In this document: positions 6,539 to 6,554 of the stretch, in pieces
Position numbering within the stretch: the first letter of the stretch is position 1
How the letters are laid out: each line of letters opens with the position of its first letter
Origin: Bacteroidaceae bacterium
GTDB taxonomy: Bacteria; Bacteroidota; Bacteroidia; Bacteroidales; Bacteroidaceae
DNA length: 6,554 nucleotides
Reading direction: 5' to 3'
Assembly (NCBI GenBank): GCA_021443285.1
Contig: JABUUG010000069.1
Coordinates: 1 to 6,554, forward strand
Notes under the pieces: model-generated
Databases searched by the model: none
Seen by the model: only the letters and a program-made list of their open reading frames with translations
Told to the model about the DNA's origin: nothing
Made by a program: the position numbers and the translations under genes

Positions 6539-6554
6539 GCAATAGCGTAACGAG

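Overview
The window looks like ordinary chromosomal DNA from a Bacteroidota member, most likely order Bacteroidales and Prevotella-like; the genus is a guess. Supports are the protein flavours (an AMP-like Bacteroidales Lon start, a tRNA-guanine transglycosylase without the Cys zinc cluster, an LptF/LptG permease with a long N-terminal tail), two upstream matches to the Bacteroidota promoter box TAnnTTTG, and a C/G-run inverted repeat of a kind I recall from Bacteroidota intergenic regions.

Layout, left to right: positions 1-1183 hold the 5' portion of a DEAD-box RNA helicase gene on the minus strand, cut by the window edge. A 63-bp inverted repeat (1208-1270) fills most of the gap to an LptF/LptG-family permease (1275-2465, minus). 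The permease overlaps the 3' end of tgt (2423-3553, minus) by 43 bp. A 128-bp gap with short repeats and a perfect palindrome over the lon stop codon leads to lon (3682-6165, minus). The 285 bp from 6166 to 6450 are noncoding and AT-rich; they hold a probable leftward promoter for lon, a cluster of GTAC words in the lon leader, and a rightward promoter for tRNA-Ser(UGA) at 6451-6538 (plus), followed by 16 bases with nothing recognisable.

All four protein genes point left, so lon-tgt-permease could be one transcription unit, with the helicase separated by the C/G-rich repeat. Their jobs are housekeeping and not obviously linked: protein quality control (Lon), queuosine insertion in tRNA (Tgt), transport of lipopolysaccharide to the outer membrane (LptF/G), RNA remodelling (helicase). 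I see no CRISPR, phage, transposase, defence or toxin module. The points worth a second look are the missing zinc ligands in Tgt, the repeat elements that touch or nearly touch gene ends, and the structured lon leader and tRNA leader.
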